From positions 90,821 through 154,820 of the forward strand of contig NZ_LQCI01000009.1 of the NCBI RefSeq assembly GCF_001613935.1: 64,000 bases of DNA. Reading direction: 5' to 3'. Below are positions 25,327-34,677 of the stretch, in pieces; the first letter of the stretch is position 1; every line of letters begins with the position of its first letter. The notes under the pieces are model-generated. The model was not told the origin of the DNA and ran no database searches. It saw only the letters and a list, made by a program, of their open reading frames with translations. This DNA is from Amycolatopsis regifaucium (GTDB lineage Bacteria; Actinomycetota; Actinomycetes; Mycobacteriales; Pseudonocardiaceae). The position numbers and the translations under genes were made by a program.

Positions 25327-27033
25327 TTACTGCTTCAGGGCGGGGTGGCCGCCGCGGTGCCTGCCGAGCCGCACGATCGGGAGCAGACCCTGCACGTACT
25401 GGTCGCGGATGGCTCGCTTGTCGTACTTGCCCACCGACGTCTTGGGCACGGCCGGCAGGACCGCCCAACGTTCGGGCACCATCCACGCGTCGAGACGTTC
25501 GGCCAGGAAGTCACGCAATTCCGCCGGGTCGATGCCGTTGTGGCGCAGTGACACGGTGGCCAGCGGACGTTCGCCCCACCGGTCGTCGGGCACCGCTATG
25601 ACGGCCGCCTCGATCACCGCGGAGTGTTCCATCAGCGTGTTCTCCAGTCCCACGCTGGAAATGAACTCGCCGCCGGACTTGATGACGTCCTTCACTCGGT
25701 CGGTCAACCTCAGATAGCCGTTCGCGGTGATCGCACCGACGTCACCGGTCCTCAGCCAGCCGTCCGCGGTGAAGTTCTCCGCCGGCCGAACCCACGCAGC
25801 CTCGTCACCGCCATGATAGGCACACGTCACCTCGGGGCCGCGCAGCTGAAGTTCCCCCGTGGCCACACCGTCACAGGGCACCAGTGCGCCGTCCGGGCCG
25901 ACGAGCCGGAACTCCACCGACGGCGGGAACCGTCCCTGGCTGACGCGGTAGGCCCATTCCTCGTCGGCGTCCGCTCCCCGGGGCGGAACCGCCGCGCTCA
26001 CCAGCCCCATGGTCTCGGTCATCCCCCAGCCGTGCAGAAGCTCGATGGAATGCCGGTCCCGGTATGCGGCCATCAATGCCGGCGGGCACGCGGAACCGCC
26101 TACATACGCCCGTCTCAGGCTTTCGGTGTCGTAGGTGCGGGTGTCCAGTTCCTCCAAGAGAGAAGACCAGACGGTGGGGACGGCAGCGCTGAAGGTGGGC
26201 CGCCCCTTGTCGATCATGCGGGCGAGCGATTCGGCCTTGGTGAACCTGTCAGGCAGCAGCAAATCGGCGCCGGTGAAGAAGGCTGTGTGCGGGATGCCCC
26301 ATCCGATCACGTGGAACATGGACGCTATCGGGAAAAGGGTGTCGTGTGGGCTCATGTCGTAATGACTCGGCGACAGCACCTGGAGGCAATGCAGGAATAT
26401 CGAACGGTGGCTGTAGACCACTCCCTTGGGCTTGCCGGTGGTTCCGGTGGTGTAGCAGATCGTCGCGGCGGCACGCTCGTCCAACCGCTCCTCCCAGGGG
26501 TAATCGCCGGGATGGTCGCTGATCAGCTCCTCGTAGTCATGGACTTCACCGGTGAATCCGGACAGCGCCTCGCGGCCGCCATGACCGGCGACGATGATGT
26601 GCCGCACGGTTTCCGGCAATCGCGCGAGCACGGGGGCGAGCGATTCCGTCAGCCCCGCGTCCACGATGATGACCTCGTCCCCGGCGTGGCCGATGGTGTA
26701 GAGCAGCTGGTCCGCGGGCATCCGCCAGTTCAGCGTGTGCAGCACGGCCCCCATCGCGGGAACCGCGACGAAGAGTTCGAGATGACGGGTGTTGTTCCAC
26801 ATGAGGGTGCCCACGACGCCCTGCTCACTCCCCACCCGGGTACCGGGGCGCACCCCCAGCCGGTCACGGAGCGCATGCGCAAGCCGGGCGGCCCGCTCAC
26901 CGACTTCCGCGTAACTCCTACTGTCGAACCCCGTTCCGTTCCAAGTGGACACACGGGAGGAAGCGTGGACCGTAGTGCCGTACCGCAGGATGCGGGCAAT
27001 GGTCAGTGGTGTGTCCGGCATCGTGCTGTGCAT
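25327..27033 (-). CDS. AMP-dependent acyl-CoA synthetase/ligase
   Basis: A 568-residue ANL-superfamily ligase like medium/long-chain acyl-CoA synthetases. The ATP loop YTTGTTGKPKGV, the GWGMTETMG motif, TGDVGAITANGYLRLTDR and VIKSGGEFISS hinge, and the C-terminal catalytic Lys in KTSVGKYDKR are present. I chose the ATG at 27033, which has GGAGG 7 nt upstream. It is the first gene in the same direction as leuA-leuB-leuC-leuD, with 179 nt to leuA. Its place ahead of a leucine pathway suggests activation of a branched acid, but this is inference. Confidence 0.9.
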   Translation of the reverse strand: MHSTMPDTPLTIARILRYGTTVHASSRVSTWNGTGFDSRSYAEVGERAARLAHALRDRLGVRPGTRVGSEQGVVGTLMWNNTRHLELFVAVPAMGAVLHTLNWRMPADQLLYTIGHAGDEVIIVDAGLTESLAPVLARLPETVRHIIVAGHGGREALSGFTGEVHDYEELISDHPGDYPWEERLDERAAATICYTTGTTGKPKGVVYSHRSIFLHCLQVLSPSHYDMSPHDTLFPIASMFHVIGWGIPHTAFFTGADLLLPDRFTKAESLARMIDKGRPTFSAAVPTVWSSLLEELDTRTYDTESLRRAYVGGSACPPALMAAYRDRHSIELLHGWGMTETMGLVSAAVPPRGADADEEWAYRVSQGRFPPSVEFRLVGPDGALVPCDGVATGELQLRGPEVTCAYHGGDEAAWVRPAENFTADGWLRTGDVGAITANGYLRLTDRVKDVIKSGGEFISSVGLENTLMEHSAVIEAAVIAVPDDRWGERPLATVSLRHNGIDPAELRDFLAERLDAWMVPERWAVLPAVPKTSVGKYDKRAIRDQYVQGLLPIVRLGRHRGGHPALKQ

Positions 27034-27784
27034 AGCGTGCCTCCGGAATTGGGTGCCTGCATCGGGTGGCGGTTCGCCGAGCGGCGCGATCCGTTGACAG
27101 GGAACATATTCCGGTGTTCTCGCTACCGGCAACCGTGCGCGGTTGTCTCGTGTGGCCACTCGCCGGAGGTCCCCGAACCGGCTTCCGGCAGGCGTTCCGT
27201 TGCTCTCCCCAGCAGTTCAGCAGCCGTCCCCGGCGGCTACGCCAAGCATTCCGCGATCGTTGTCAGCACACGGAAAAGCACGGCTAAGGCGAACCGGGGA
27301 CCGGGTCCCACCCGGTGGGCCCGTCTTTGTCCCCGTTTCCACATGAGACGAGGTTCGCTTGTCGCATTGGAGGCGCGCAGGGGTGACGCGAAGCGACAGC
27401 TCGCACTCGCTGTGTGCCTGGTACCTCGCGCGCGCCAAAAGGGCACCCTGGCAACGAATGCGCCTACCGGTGAGCGAGACATACGCCTACATTTGTCCGA
27501 GGTGATCAAAGGTCGCGTGCCAGTACATGATGGTCCCCTTCCTTGCGCCAGGCGCAAGGAAGGGGACCATCATGTACCTCCACCGAGCATGTCCGCCGAC
27601 CTCGTGGGTGGCGATGACGGTTCTCTGTGAGGGGCCAGGAAAGGTGGCGTAGCCGAATCGCCACACACGACCCCCGACGCGGTGATCACCGCGACCCCGT
27701 TGACGTCAGGGGCCGATCCCTCGGAGCCCCCGTGGCACCGTGACGGAAACCGCCCGGCCGACGCGTCGGTCCCGGGAAGCCGGA
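27034..27784. other. Intergenic region upstream of the ligase-leu cluster
   Basis: About 750 nt. It holds the large palindrome at 27523-27577 and a smaller perfect palindrome CCGACGCGTCGG (27758-27769) just after the DUF6114 stop. The promoter of the ligase-leu cluster must lie in 27034-27520, but I could not identify boxes, a T-box or a leucine-rich leader peptide. Confidence 0.5.
27523..27577. repeat. Perfect long palindrome, copy 2 of repeat family
   Basis: Two perfectly complementary 27-nt arms (27523-27549 and 27551-27577) with a single-base centre. The left arm starts GTACATGATGGTCCCC and then has CTTCCTTGCGCC. The core matches the hairpin at 1271-1323 (TACATGATGGCCCCC, then CTTGCTTGCG). 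It lies between two operons and could act as a terminator in either direction; it may also be a small mobile or REP-like element. Confidence 0.75.
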
Positions 27785-28726
27785 TCAGGTGATGGTGATC
27801 TTCGCGGCGGGAATGGTCAGGCGTGCGTGGTTGAGCTCGGTGTTGACCACGGTCACGTCGGTGAAGGTGAGACTGGGCAACACCAGCGGCGGAGGACGGT
27901 CCGGGGTGAAATCGACCGGGAGGCCGATGAGCCCGAGCACGCTCAGGGTTCCCTTCAGCCGCAGGGTGAGCAGCTCGACGGGATGGCCGGTCGCCGTCGA
28001 GACGCTTCCAGGTGGGGCGGTGATCCTGCCGAGGTGGCCGTCGACCAGTTCGCTCGTCTGGACCAGGCTGGTGATGTCGATGCGGCTGGCGGTGAATCTC
28101 AGCACCTCGACCGGCACACCGCCCACCCTGGTGGTGCTGACGCCGTGGTACCGCAGACCGGTCAACTGCAGGACGGAGGCCGTCAACACCCACACCCGGC
28201 CGGCCGGAGCAGCGGTGGTGCCGGCCGAGGAGGCAACTGCCGAGCCGACGGCCAGCGCGAGGACCAGAAGGATTGTGATCCCCGCGGCCCTGGTTTGTGC
28301 CGAGCCCGGCCCGTCTTCCCGGTCGCGATCCCGCTCGCCGGTGGCCGGAGGCGCCCAGGCGAGAGCCAGGGCCCCTCCTATGAGTCCCAGCACGGTGCCA
28401 ACCAGAAATCCGCCGAGGTTGCTGGTGACCAGCGCGGCCAGCGAGACGAGGAGCGCGGTCACGCCGGCGGCGACCCGGTACTGCGGCCTGAACCACAGTG
28501 ACACCGCGCAGATCAGGAGGAGGGCGCCGATCAGCAGCGCCGACACCCCGCCGAGGGTCCTGAGCGAGAGCACCAGGTCACCCAGCCGGAAGGAGGCGTA
28601 CGGCGGTAGTCCTATCACGACGGAGGCCGGCAGCAGGAACATGCCGGCACCGAAGGGCCGGTGCCGTCGCCAGCCACGGAATGCCCGCCATCCGGCCCTG
28701 ATCCGCCCGGGCGCGCGGGCGATCAT
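27785..28726 (-). CDS. DUF6114 family membrane protein
   Basis: A 313-residue protein. Hydrophobic segments at about 28-45, 55-75, 85-105, 110-130 and 155-175 form a small multi-pass membrane part (GVSALLIGALLLICAVSLWF, then GGFLVGTVLGLIGGALALAW). The C-terminal half is a beta-rich domain outside the membrane. This is the DUF6114 pattern, which in actinobacteria is found beside DUF6230, as here. The function is unknown. It follows DUF6230 by 27 nt. Confidence 0.8.
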   Translation of the reverse strand: MIARAPGRIRAGWRAFRGWRRHRPFGAGMFLLPASVVIGLPPYASFRLGDLVLSLRTLGGVSALLIGALLLICAVSLWFRPQYRVAAGVTALLVSLAALVTSNLGGFLVGTVLGLIGGALALAWAPPATGERDRDREDGPGSAQTRAAGITILLVLALAVGSAVASSAGTTAAPAGRVWVLTASVLQLTGLRYHGVSTTRVGGVPVEVLRFTASRIDITSLVQTSELVDGHLGRITAPPGSVSTATGHPVELLTLRLKGTLSVLGLIGLPVDFTPDRPPPLVLPSLTFTDVTVVNTELNHARLTIPAAKITIT

Positions 28727-28753
28727 TGGTCCGGCCCGCGGCCGTCGGCCGGC

Positions 28754-29362
28754 TCAGAAGCATTCATTCTTGCCACTCCTCAGCGACAACGCGAGATTCT
28801 TCAACCGCAACGTCTGCGCGTTGGTGCTCCACGCCGTTTGCCGGAGCTGGCCGATGGTCGCGCCGGCGGCCTGCAGCCCGAACGCTCCCGGCCTGCCCTT
28901 CGCCGCTTCCGGCCCCTTGGTCAGCTGGGCGGCGTCGATGCCGATCTGGGTGTCGGTCAGGCGGAGATCGCCGGTGAGCGAGGCGATGCCGATGATGATG
29001 TCCGTCGACTCCATCCCGCCAGGCCCTCCCGAGAGGAGTACCAGGGTGACGTCCCCGACCATGGGCACCTTCGGCAAGAACACCGACTGGCAGAAGTTGT
29101 CCAGCGTGGCCTTGCGGAAAGCGCCCACCGCGACGGCGTGGGCTTGACCGCTACCCTGGTCGACATCCCCGTATTGGACGAAACCTTCGCCAACCAGCTT
29201 GTCCGCGCTGATCTTGAACGAGCCGCCGGACACCGCGAACGACGCCGCGAGCGCTCCCTGTGAAAGCCCGGTGAGCAACAGCGCCACCCCGACCAGCGCC
29301 AGTCCGAGGATCCCGGCGAACCGGGCCCACCGCGTTCTCCCCCGCGATTCCGAGCACTTCAT
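28754..29362 (-). CDS. DUF6230 family exported/membrane-anchored protein
   Basis: A 202-residue protein with one strong N-terminal hydrophobic segment (GILGLALVGVALLLTGLSQGALAA cut here in spirit at residues 16-39) acting as signal or anchor. A beta-rich extracytoplasmic domain begins SFAVSGGSFKIS. This is the DUF6230 pattern. The ATG at 29362 has AGGAAAGGA upstream. It is cotranscribed with DUF6114. A strong hairpin sits 18 nt before its start. Confidence 0.8.
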   Translation of the reverse strand: MKCSESRGRTRWARFAGILGLALVGVALLLTGLSQGALAASFAVSGGSFKISADKLVGEGFVQYGDVDQGSGQAHAVAVGAFRKATLDNFCQSVFLPKVPMVGDVTLVLLSGGPGGMESTDIIIGIASLTGDLRLTDTQIGIDAAQLTKGPEAAKGRPGAFGLQAAGATIGQLRQTAWSTNAQTLRLKNLALSLRSGKNECF

Positions 29363-29379
29363 GTCCCGTCCTTTCCTCG

Positions 29380-29408
29380 GTCGCCCGGTCGTCGGGCGAC
29401 CGGGCGAC
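29380..29408 (-). terminator. 12-bp-stem hairpin between FAD dehydrogenase and DUF6230
   Basis: GTCGCCCGGTCG (29380-29391) and CGACCGGGCGAC (29397-29408) form a perfect stem with a 5-nt loop. It lies 34 nt after the dehydrogenase stop and just upstream of the DUF6230 ribosome-binding site. It could terminate the upstream operon or attenuate read-through. Confidence 0.65.
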
Positions 29409-29442
29409 GCCTTGCTTTGGCATGGAGCGATCGCGCGACGAC

Positions 29443-31104
29443 TCAGGCCAGTCTCCTGCCGAGCGCACGCCCGGCGACCCGGCCGGAGAAGATGCAACCG
29501 CCGAGGAACGCGCCTTCCAGGGCGTGGTATCCGTGCATTCCCCCGCCGCCGAATCCGGCCGCCTCACCGGCGGCGTACAAACCGTCGACGACGGACCCTT
29601 CCGGGCGTACCACCTGCGCGTCGAGGGTGGTCTGCACTCCGCCCAAGGTCTTGCGAGTGAACATGTTCAGTCGGATCCCGTACAGGGGACCGTGCGCCGG
29701 GTCGAGCAGCCGGTGCGGGCGTGCGGTACGCATCAGCCGCTCGACCTTGTACTCGCGCAGGTTGCGCAAGGACATCAGCTGCAGGTCCTTGAAGTAGTCG
29801 TTGCGCAGCTGCAGGTCGCGCGTCGCGGCCTCGTGCTCCACCCGCGCGGGATCCAGCGGTGTTGCGGGGGTGAGCGCGTTCATCGCCGCCACGAGCGCGG
29901 GCAGCGTCCGGCCGACCACGACGTCCTCGCCGCGTTCGAGGAAGTCATGCACCGGCTTCATCAGGCTCTTCTTCGCCCGCAACAGCAACAGGGCGCAGTT
30001 CTTACCGGTGATGTCGGGGTTCTCCGCCGATCCCAGCAGGTCGAACTCTTTGTCCACCATCGTCTGGGTCATGATCAGCCACGAATGGGAGTGGCCGTTC
30101 ATGGTCAGGTGCCGCAGCGTGTTTCCGGCGGTGTGGCCCGGGAACAGTGGTGGCGGCAGTCGCCGTCCCGCGGGATCCAGCCACAGGGCCGAGGGGGCAG
30201 CCAGGAAGTGCACCGCGTGGCGCGACCAGGTCGGGCTGTGATGCTTGAGCCCCTCGGGGTAGTGCCACATCCGGTCCAGGTTGACCACCGAACCGCCGGC
30301 ACGTGCGGTGATCTCCAGCATCCGCCCGTCGACGTGCGCCGGGACGCCGACGAGCATCGATTCCGGGAAAGTACCGAAGCGGTCGGTCGGCCAGTTGGCG
30401 CGTACCAGGTCGAGGTTGCCACCGAGACCACCCGAGGTGACGACCACCGCTTGCGCTCGCAGGTCGAACGTGCCGATCTGTTGCCGCGTGGAGGCCGCGC
30501 CGCGCGGCGCGTCCGAAGGTGCCAGCAGCGCGCCGCGCACGCCGACCGCGGCTCCGCCTTCGACGACGATCTCGTCGACCCGGTGCCGGTGCCTGAAATT
30601 CACCGCCCCGCGTGCGACGGCGTCGAGCACCGGGTCACGGAAGGCCCGTACGACCTCGGGTCCGGCGCCCCACGTGATGTGGAGCCGGGGCACGGAGTTG
30701 CCCGCCCCGGTCGCGGTGCCCGCCCCGCGCTCGACCCAGCCGACGTTGGGCATCAAGGTCAGCCCCAGCATGCGCAGGTAGTCCCGCTTGACACCGGCGG
30801 CGAAGCCCAAGTACGCCTCGGCCCAGGCGCGAGCCCAGTGGTCTTCCCGGTCGCGGTCGAACCCCGCTGAGCCAAGCCAATCGGACAACGCCGATTCCAG
30901 GGAGTCCTTGATGCCCATTCGCCGCTGTTCCGGAGTGTTCACCAGCAGCAGGCCACCCTGTGACCAGTGCGCCTGCCCGCCGAGGTTGGCTTCGTTCTCC
31001 TGCTCGACCACGAGCACCCGCCGTCCGGCCCGGGACAGCTCGAACGTCGCGACGAGTCCGGCCAGCCCTGCACCCACGACGATGACGTCCGCCGCATCGC
31101 TCAT
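29443..31104 (-). CDS. FAD-binding dehydrogenase (3-ketosteroid dehydrogenase/fumarate reductase-like)
   Basis: A 553-residue flavoprotein. The N-terminal dinucleotide motif VVGAGLAGLVATFELSRAG is at 9-27, with EQENEANLGGQAHWSQGG after it, and the C-terminal FAD closure reads GLYAAGEAAGFGGGGMHGYH. This is the FAD-binding dehydrogenase subfamily related to KsdD and flavocytochrome c. There is no signal peptide. It overlaps the alpha/beta hydrolase stop by 4 nt (ATGA), so the two are coupled. A role in degrading a hydrophobic ring compound fits the family but is not shown. Confidence 0.86.
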   Translation of the reverse strand: MSDAADVIVVGAGLAGLVATFELSRAGRRVLVVEQENEANLGGQAHWSQGGLLLVNTPEQRRMGIKDSLESALSDWLGSAGFDRDREDHWARAWAEAYLGFAAGVKRDYLRMLGLTLMPNVGWVERGAGTATGAGNSVPRLHITWGAGPEVVRAFRDPVLDAVARGAVNFRHRHRVDEIVVEGGAAVGVRGALLAPSDAPRGAASTRQQIGTFDLRAQAVVVTSGGLGGNLDLVRANWPTDRFGTFPESMLVGVPAHVDGRMLEITARAGGSVVNLDRMWHYPEGLKHHSPTWSRHAVHFLAAPSALWLDPAGRRLPPPLFPGHTAGNTLRHLTMNGHSHSWLIMTQTMVDKEFDLLGSAENPDITGKNCALLLLRAKKSLMKPVHDFLERGEDVVVGRTLPALVAAMNALTPATPLDPARVEHEAATRDLQLRNDYFKDLQLMSLRNLREYKVERLMRTARPHRLLDPAHGPLYGIRLNMFTRKTLGGVQTTLDAQVVRPEGSVVDGLYAAGEAAGFGGGGMHGYHALEGAFLGGCIFSGRVAGRALGRRLA

Positions 31105-32000
31105 GACAGCATCTCCCCGGGTGCCTGGTCGCCGCCGGCGTCGGCGAGGAATCGGCGAACCGCGCGGACCAGTTTCCCCGGCGCCTCCGACGGCAGCAGG
31201 TGGCTGGCGCACGTGACCAGTGTCAGCCGCCCGTGACGCAGTTTCCGCCGCGCCGCGATTCCATGCCAGAACGGCACTTGCCGGTCTTGCACGCCCCAGA
31301 CGACCAAGGTCGGCATCGGCAACTCCCGCAACCGGCGCAGCAAGGGGCCACGCTGCCCGAAGAGCCCGATCGTGGAGCGTTGCAAGCGCAGGCTCGTCTC
31401 CAGTGCCACCGGGGTGGAGGTCACCCGGGTCTGGCTCGCCCACCAGGCCGCGTGGATGCGCCAGGGCCGGCACGATCCGACCAGCGCCACCGCCGTGACG
31501 AGCAGCCGTGGGCCCAACGGCAGCACTGGGACCAGCAGCGGGGTCAGATCTCCCAGGGGGGTGACTGATTGCAGGATGGTGTACGGGTTGACGGTGCGTC
31601 CGAGGCCGGCGGAGTCGACCAGCACCAGAGCCGACACGCGACTCGGCTGTTCCAGAGCCACGTGCACCGCCACCGCTCCTCCCAGTGAATGCCCGACGAG
31701 CACGAGCCGCTGCAAGCCGATGACACGGGCGAAGCGCCACACGAACGCCGCCAGCGCCGGGACCGAGGCCTCGGCGATCGGTTCGGTGTAGCCGTACCCC
31801 GGGAAATCGACCGCGATGACCCGATAATGGCTCGCCAGGCCCTGAATGACGTCGTACCACTCCTCGGACACAGCCCCTTGCCCCGGAAGCAGCAGGACGA
31901 CCGGACCGGTGCCGGCTGCCAAATAGCGGGTGGCCGTACCGTCCACGTCGGTCCAATGCTCCTCGATCTCTCGCGCTTGCTCGACGACGGAAGTGGTCAT
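31101..32000 (-). CDS. Alpha/beta hydrolase
   Basis: A 299-residue serine hydrolase. The nucleophile elbow VGHSLGG gives Ser105, and a His is visible in CASHLLPSEAPGKL. The usual HG oxyanion motif is replaced by LLLPGQGAVSEEW. I chose the ATG at 32000, which has a GGAG ribosome-binding site 6 nt upstream; the frame is open further but the extension is not hydrolase-like. It is the first gene of an operon with the FAD dehydrogenase. The pair recalls the hydrolase/dehydrogenase combinations of ring-cleavage pathways. Confidence 0.84.
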   Translation of the reverse strand: MTTSVVEQAREIEEHWTDVDGTATRYLAAGTGPVVLLLPGQGAVSEEWYDVIQGLASHYRVIAVDFPGYGYTEPIAEASVPALAAFVWRFARVIGLQRLVLVGHSLGGAVAVHVALEQPSRVSALVLVDSAGLGRTVNPYTILQSVTPLGDLTPLLVPVLPLGPRLLVTAVALVGSCRPWRIHAAWWASQTRVTSTPVALETSLRLQRSTIGLFGQRGPLLRRLRELPMPTLVVWGVQDRQVPFWHGIAARRKLRHGRLTLVTCASHLLPSEAPGKLVRAVRRFLADAGGDQAPGEMLS

Positions 32001-33250
32001 GGAGTTCTCCTTGCGTCGGAGTGCGGCCACTCCGGACCACATGGTGCGGAGGCTCGACACATGCACGGGCTCTCCCGCGACAACCAGGGAAAAGCCGACG
32101 ATCAGACCGTAATACGCGACGCGCAGTGCGGGCAGGCGCACTTGAGGCGCTCGAGGGCGCAGATACCGCACGGCCGCGCGCCGTTCACACAGAATCAATC
32201 GGCCATCTCCGCCGTCGACGACGGTGCGGGATTCTTGCCAATGCGCGGAGATCGCGGTCGCCATAAGCCGGGGTCACGCCGAATATGAGTCCGAATGGGT
32301 TGATTTCCGCACGTTTAGAGAAAAGTGGAGACTTTCACTCCAACGGCTTATCTAAGCGACTCGAAGCTGCGCCTAACATCACTTTCCATGCCTTCAACCT
32401 ATGCCTACCGGGATGCAACAGTGCCAGAGCAGGGCTCGCGAACGGTGCGGCGTCCGATCCCACGCTTGGCGCAATGTGCGACGAGAACTGTGACCTCGCT
32501 CTCAATTATATTCCCTGGCAGTTCTCCTGGCCTTCGCAGTGGCGAAACCGGATTTTCCGAGTAGGCATCTCGATCATGCCGGTTCGCGACGTTCGATTAC
32601 GCGGTTCGGATGCGTGGCGGCTTTCTTCTACGACCTTCGTAACGTAGTCGGTAAATAAATCCGGACCGGCCGTCTCTCGGCGTGAATGCGGATTCGACGT
32701 CGGAGCCACCCGACGGCCATCGGACCGGCTGATTTCGCCGCGGCCGTCCGGCGAGGGCATCTTCCAGGTGGTTCTATGAGGGGCTGCTGTGCGAGCAGTG
32801 AAGAGGATGACCGCCGTGGCGCCGGCACTGAAGCGTTATGGCGTGAGGGACGCCGGAACCAGCGACGCGGGATCGCACAACCGTTGCGGCGCAAGGCCAT
32901 CATCGTGCCGGAAGCGGGTCGCCACGCGTGGTTCGTCGAGCTGTGGATCACCGATGTCGCCCCAGTGCCTTGCGCAACGCGCCGCGAGGCGCGGGCCACC
33001 CTGCTCGGCCAGTAGCGGAATCTTTTCCGCGACAAGCAGATGTCGTTGGCGGACAGGGGTTTTTCCGCTGACTCTGCGTCGTGACCAGCGGACGCGCCCC
33101 TGTCCGGCGTGCTCACCCGCATCGCGCGACCCCTGCCTGCCCTGACGTCGCCGGTCGGCGCCCCGTGAAGTCAGCCTGCCCAGCAACGCAGCCGCCGTCG
33201 ACACCGAGTTCACGGTTTCACTCGTCCAGGACACGAAGGAGACAAAGGTC
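32001..33250. other. Long intergenic region with an AT-richer patch
   Basis: About 1.25 kb without a convincing gene. The part from roughly 32260 to 32670 is clearly richer in A and T than its surroundings, as in regulatory or acquired DNA. Short frames exist (for example 32686-33015, plus), but none has family resemblance together with a good start. Confidence 0.4.
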
Positions 33251-34612
33251 ATGAGTAGCCGACCGCCAGCGAGTCGGAAGGCGAACGAGCGACTACGAGC
33301 CGTGATGGAGGAGGCGGGGTGCTCCAATACCGGGCTCGCCCGCCGGGTGAACATGTGCGGCGCCGGGCGAGGGCTGGATCTGCGCTACGACAAGACATCG
33401 GTGGCCCGCTGGCTACGGGGACAGCAACCGCGCGGCCCGGCGCCCGCGGTCATCGCCGAGGCGCTCGGTGACAAGCTGGGCCGCCCGGTCACCGTGGACG
33501 AGATCGGCATGACGCCGGACTCGAGCACGGCACCAGCCGCGGGGTTGCGGTTCGAGCCCGTCCTGACAGACGCACTCCGCCACGTGCGCGCCCTGTGGCA
33601 CAGCGACGCTCAGCGCGGTGGCCCGCTGACGGGCGAGGTGCTGCCGGCCTCCGTGCTCGTGCAGCCCAGTCGCGACTGGCTGATCGGTGTCCCGGACGAC
33701 GTCGGCACCGACGACGGACCTGCCGCGGACGATGTCGAGGCGGTGCGCGCGACGACAGCCGCGTTCGCCGATCTCGACCACCGCTATGGCAGCGCCGGTA
33801 TCCGGCCCGTCGTCGTCCACTACCTCGACAGCGTCGTCGCCCGGCCGCTCGTGGACTCCCACCGCGTCTCGGCCGGTCGGCAACTGCTCGGTACCGCCGC
33901 CCGGCTCACCGAACTGGCCGGGTACATGGCGGTCGACACCGGTCAGCCAGGTCTCGCGCAGCGCTATTACATCCAGGCTCTGCGGCTCGCCCAAGCCGCG
34001 GACGACCGGAGCATGGGCGCGTATCTGCTGGCATCGGGCATGAGCCGGATGGCGCTCGCGCTCGGCAGTCCCCACGAGGCCGTCCAACTCGCCCGGGTGG
34101 CACAGGAAGGGACGCGAGGCGGGGCCACCCCCGAGGTCGAAGCGGTCTGCCATGCCGCCGAGGCGCGCGGCCACGCCATGCTGAGCGACGCGAAAGCCTG
34201 CAAGCGAGCCGCAGGCAAGGCGATCAATGCGCTGGAGCGGGGCGGCCGGGGCAGGCAGCCGGCCTGGGTCGCGCACGTCGATCAGGCCTACCTGGCCGAG
34301 GAGCTTGCCCGGTGCGCCCGGGACCTCGACCAGCTCGCCACCGTCGTGCGCTGGTCTCGCGAAGCCGTTCAAGGATGTCCTCCGGGCTGGTCACGGCGCC
34401 GCGCGCTCAGGCTGATGCTCCTGGCCACGGCACAGCTCCAGGTGGGGGACGTCGAGTACGCCTGTCGCACCGCCAAACAGGCGGTGGAGGCACTCAAAGG
34501 TGTGCACTCCGCACAATGCGCCGTCGACCTCGTCGACTTCAGTGGGCGGCTGGGGGCACTGGGCCACCCGGAGGAAGCGCGCGAGTTCGCGGCCGCACCG
34601 GCGGCGAACTGA
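33251..34612 (+). CDS. NsdA-like transcriptional regulator with TPR region
   Basis: A 453-residue regulator. The N-terminal part (LRAVMEEAGCSNTGLARRVN, then DKTSVARWLRGQQPRGPAP) is the lambda-repressor-like DNA-binding region found in Streptomyces NsdA-type proteins. The rest is helical and TPR-like (for example QRYYIQALRLAQAADDRSMG and EAVQLARVAQEG). NsdA represses differentiation and antibiotic production in Streptomyces; whether this protein is an orthologue or one of many paralogues cannot be told here. It is convergent with the decarboxylase gene. Confidence 0.78.
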   Translation: MSSRPPASRKANERLRAVMEEAGCSNTGLARRVNMCGAGRGLDLRYDKTSVARWLRGQQPRGPAPAVIAEALGDKLGRPVTVDEIGMTPDSSTAPAAGLRFEPVLTDALRHVRALWHSDAQRGGPLTGEVLPASVLVQPSRDWLIGVPDDVGTDDGPAADDVEAVRATTAAFADLDHRYGSAGIRPVVVHYLDSVVARPLVDSHRVSAGRQLLGTAARLTELAGYMAVDTGQPGLAQRYYIQALRLAQAADDRSMGAYLLASGMSRMALALGSPHEAVQLARVAQEGTRGGATPEVEAVCHAAEARGHAMLSDAKACKRAAGKAINALERGGRGRQPAWVAHVDQAYLAEELARCARDLDQLATVVRWSREAVQGCPPGWSRRRALRLMLLATAQLQVGDVEYACRTAKQAVEALKGVHSAQCAVDLVDFSGRLGALGHPEEAREFAAAPAAN

Positions 34613-34624
34613 CCTGCCCGGTAT

Positions 34625-34665
34625 GCGAGCCGGCCCGGCGATGGGACCGCGCCGGACCGGCTCGC
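34625..34665. terminator. Bidirectional hairpin terminator
   Basis: GCGAGCCGG (34625-34633) pairs with CCGGCTCGC (34657-34665), and an inner CCGGCG/CGCCGG extends the stem. It lies in the 65-nt gap between two convergent genes. Confidence 0.65.
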
Positions 34666-34677
34666 GCGCGGGGTTGC

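Noticed and set aside
32001..32264. Upstream in-frame extension of the alpha/beta hydrolase gene
   Set aside because: The extension is not hydrolase-like and a clear GGAG ribosome-binding site precedes the ATG at 32000.
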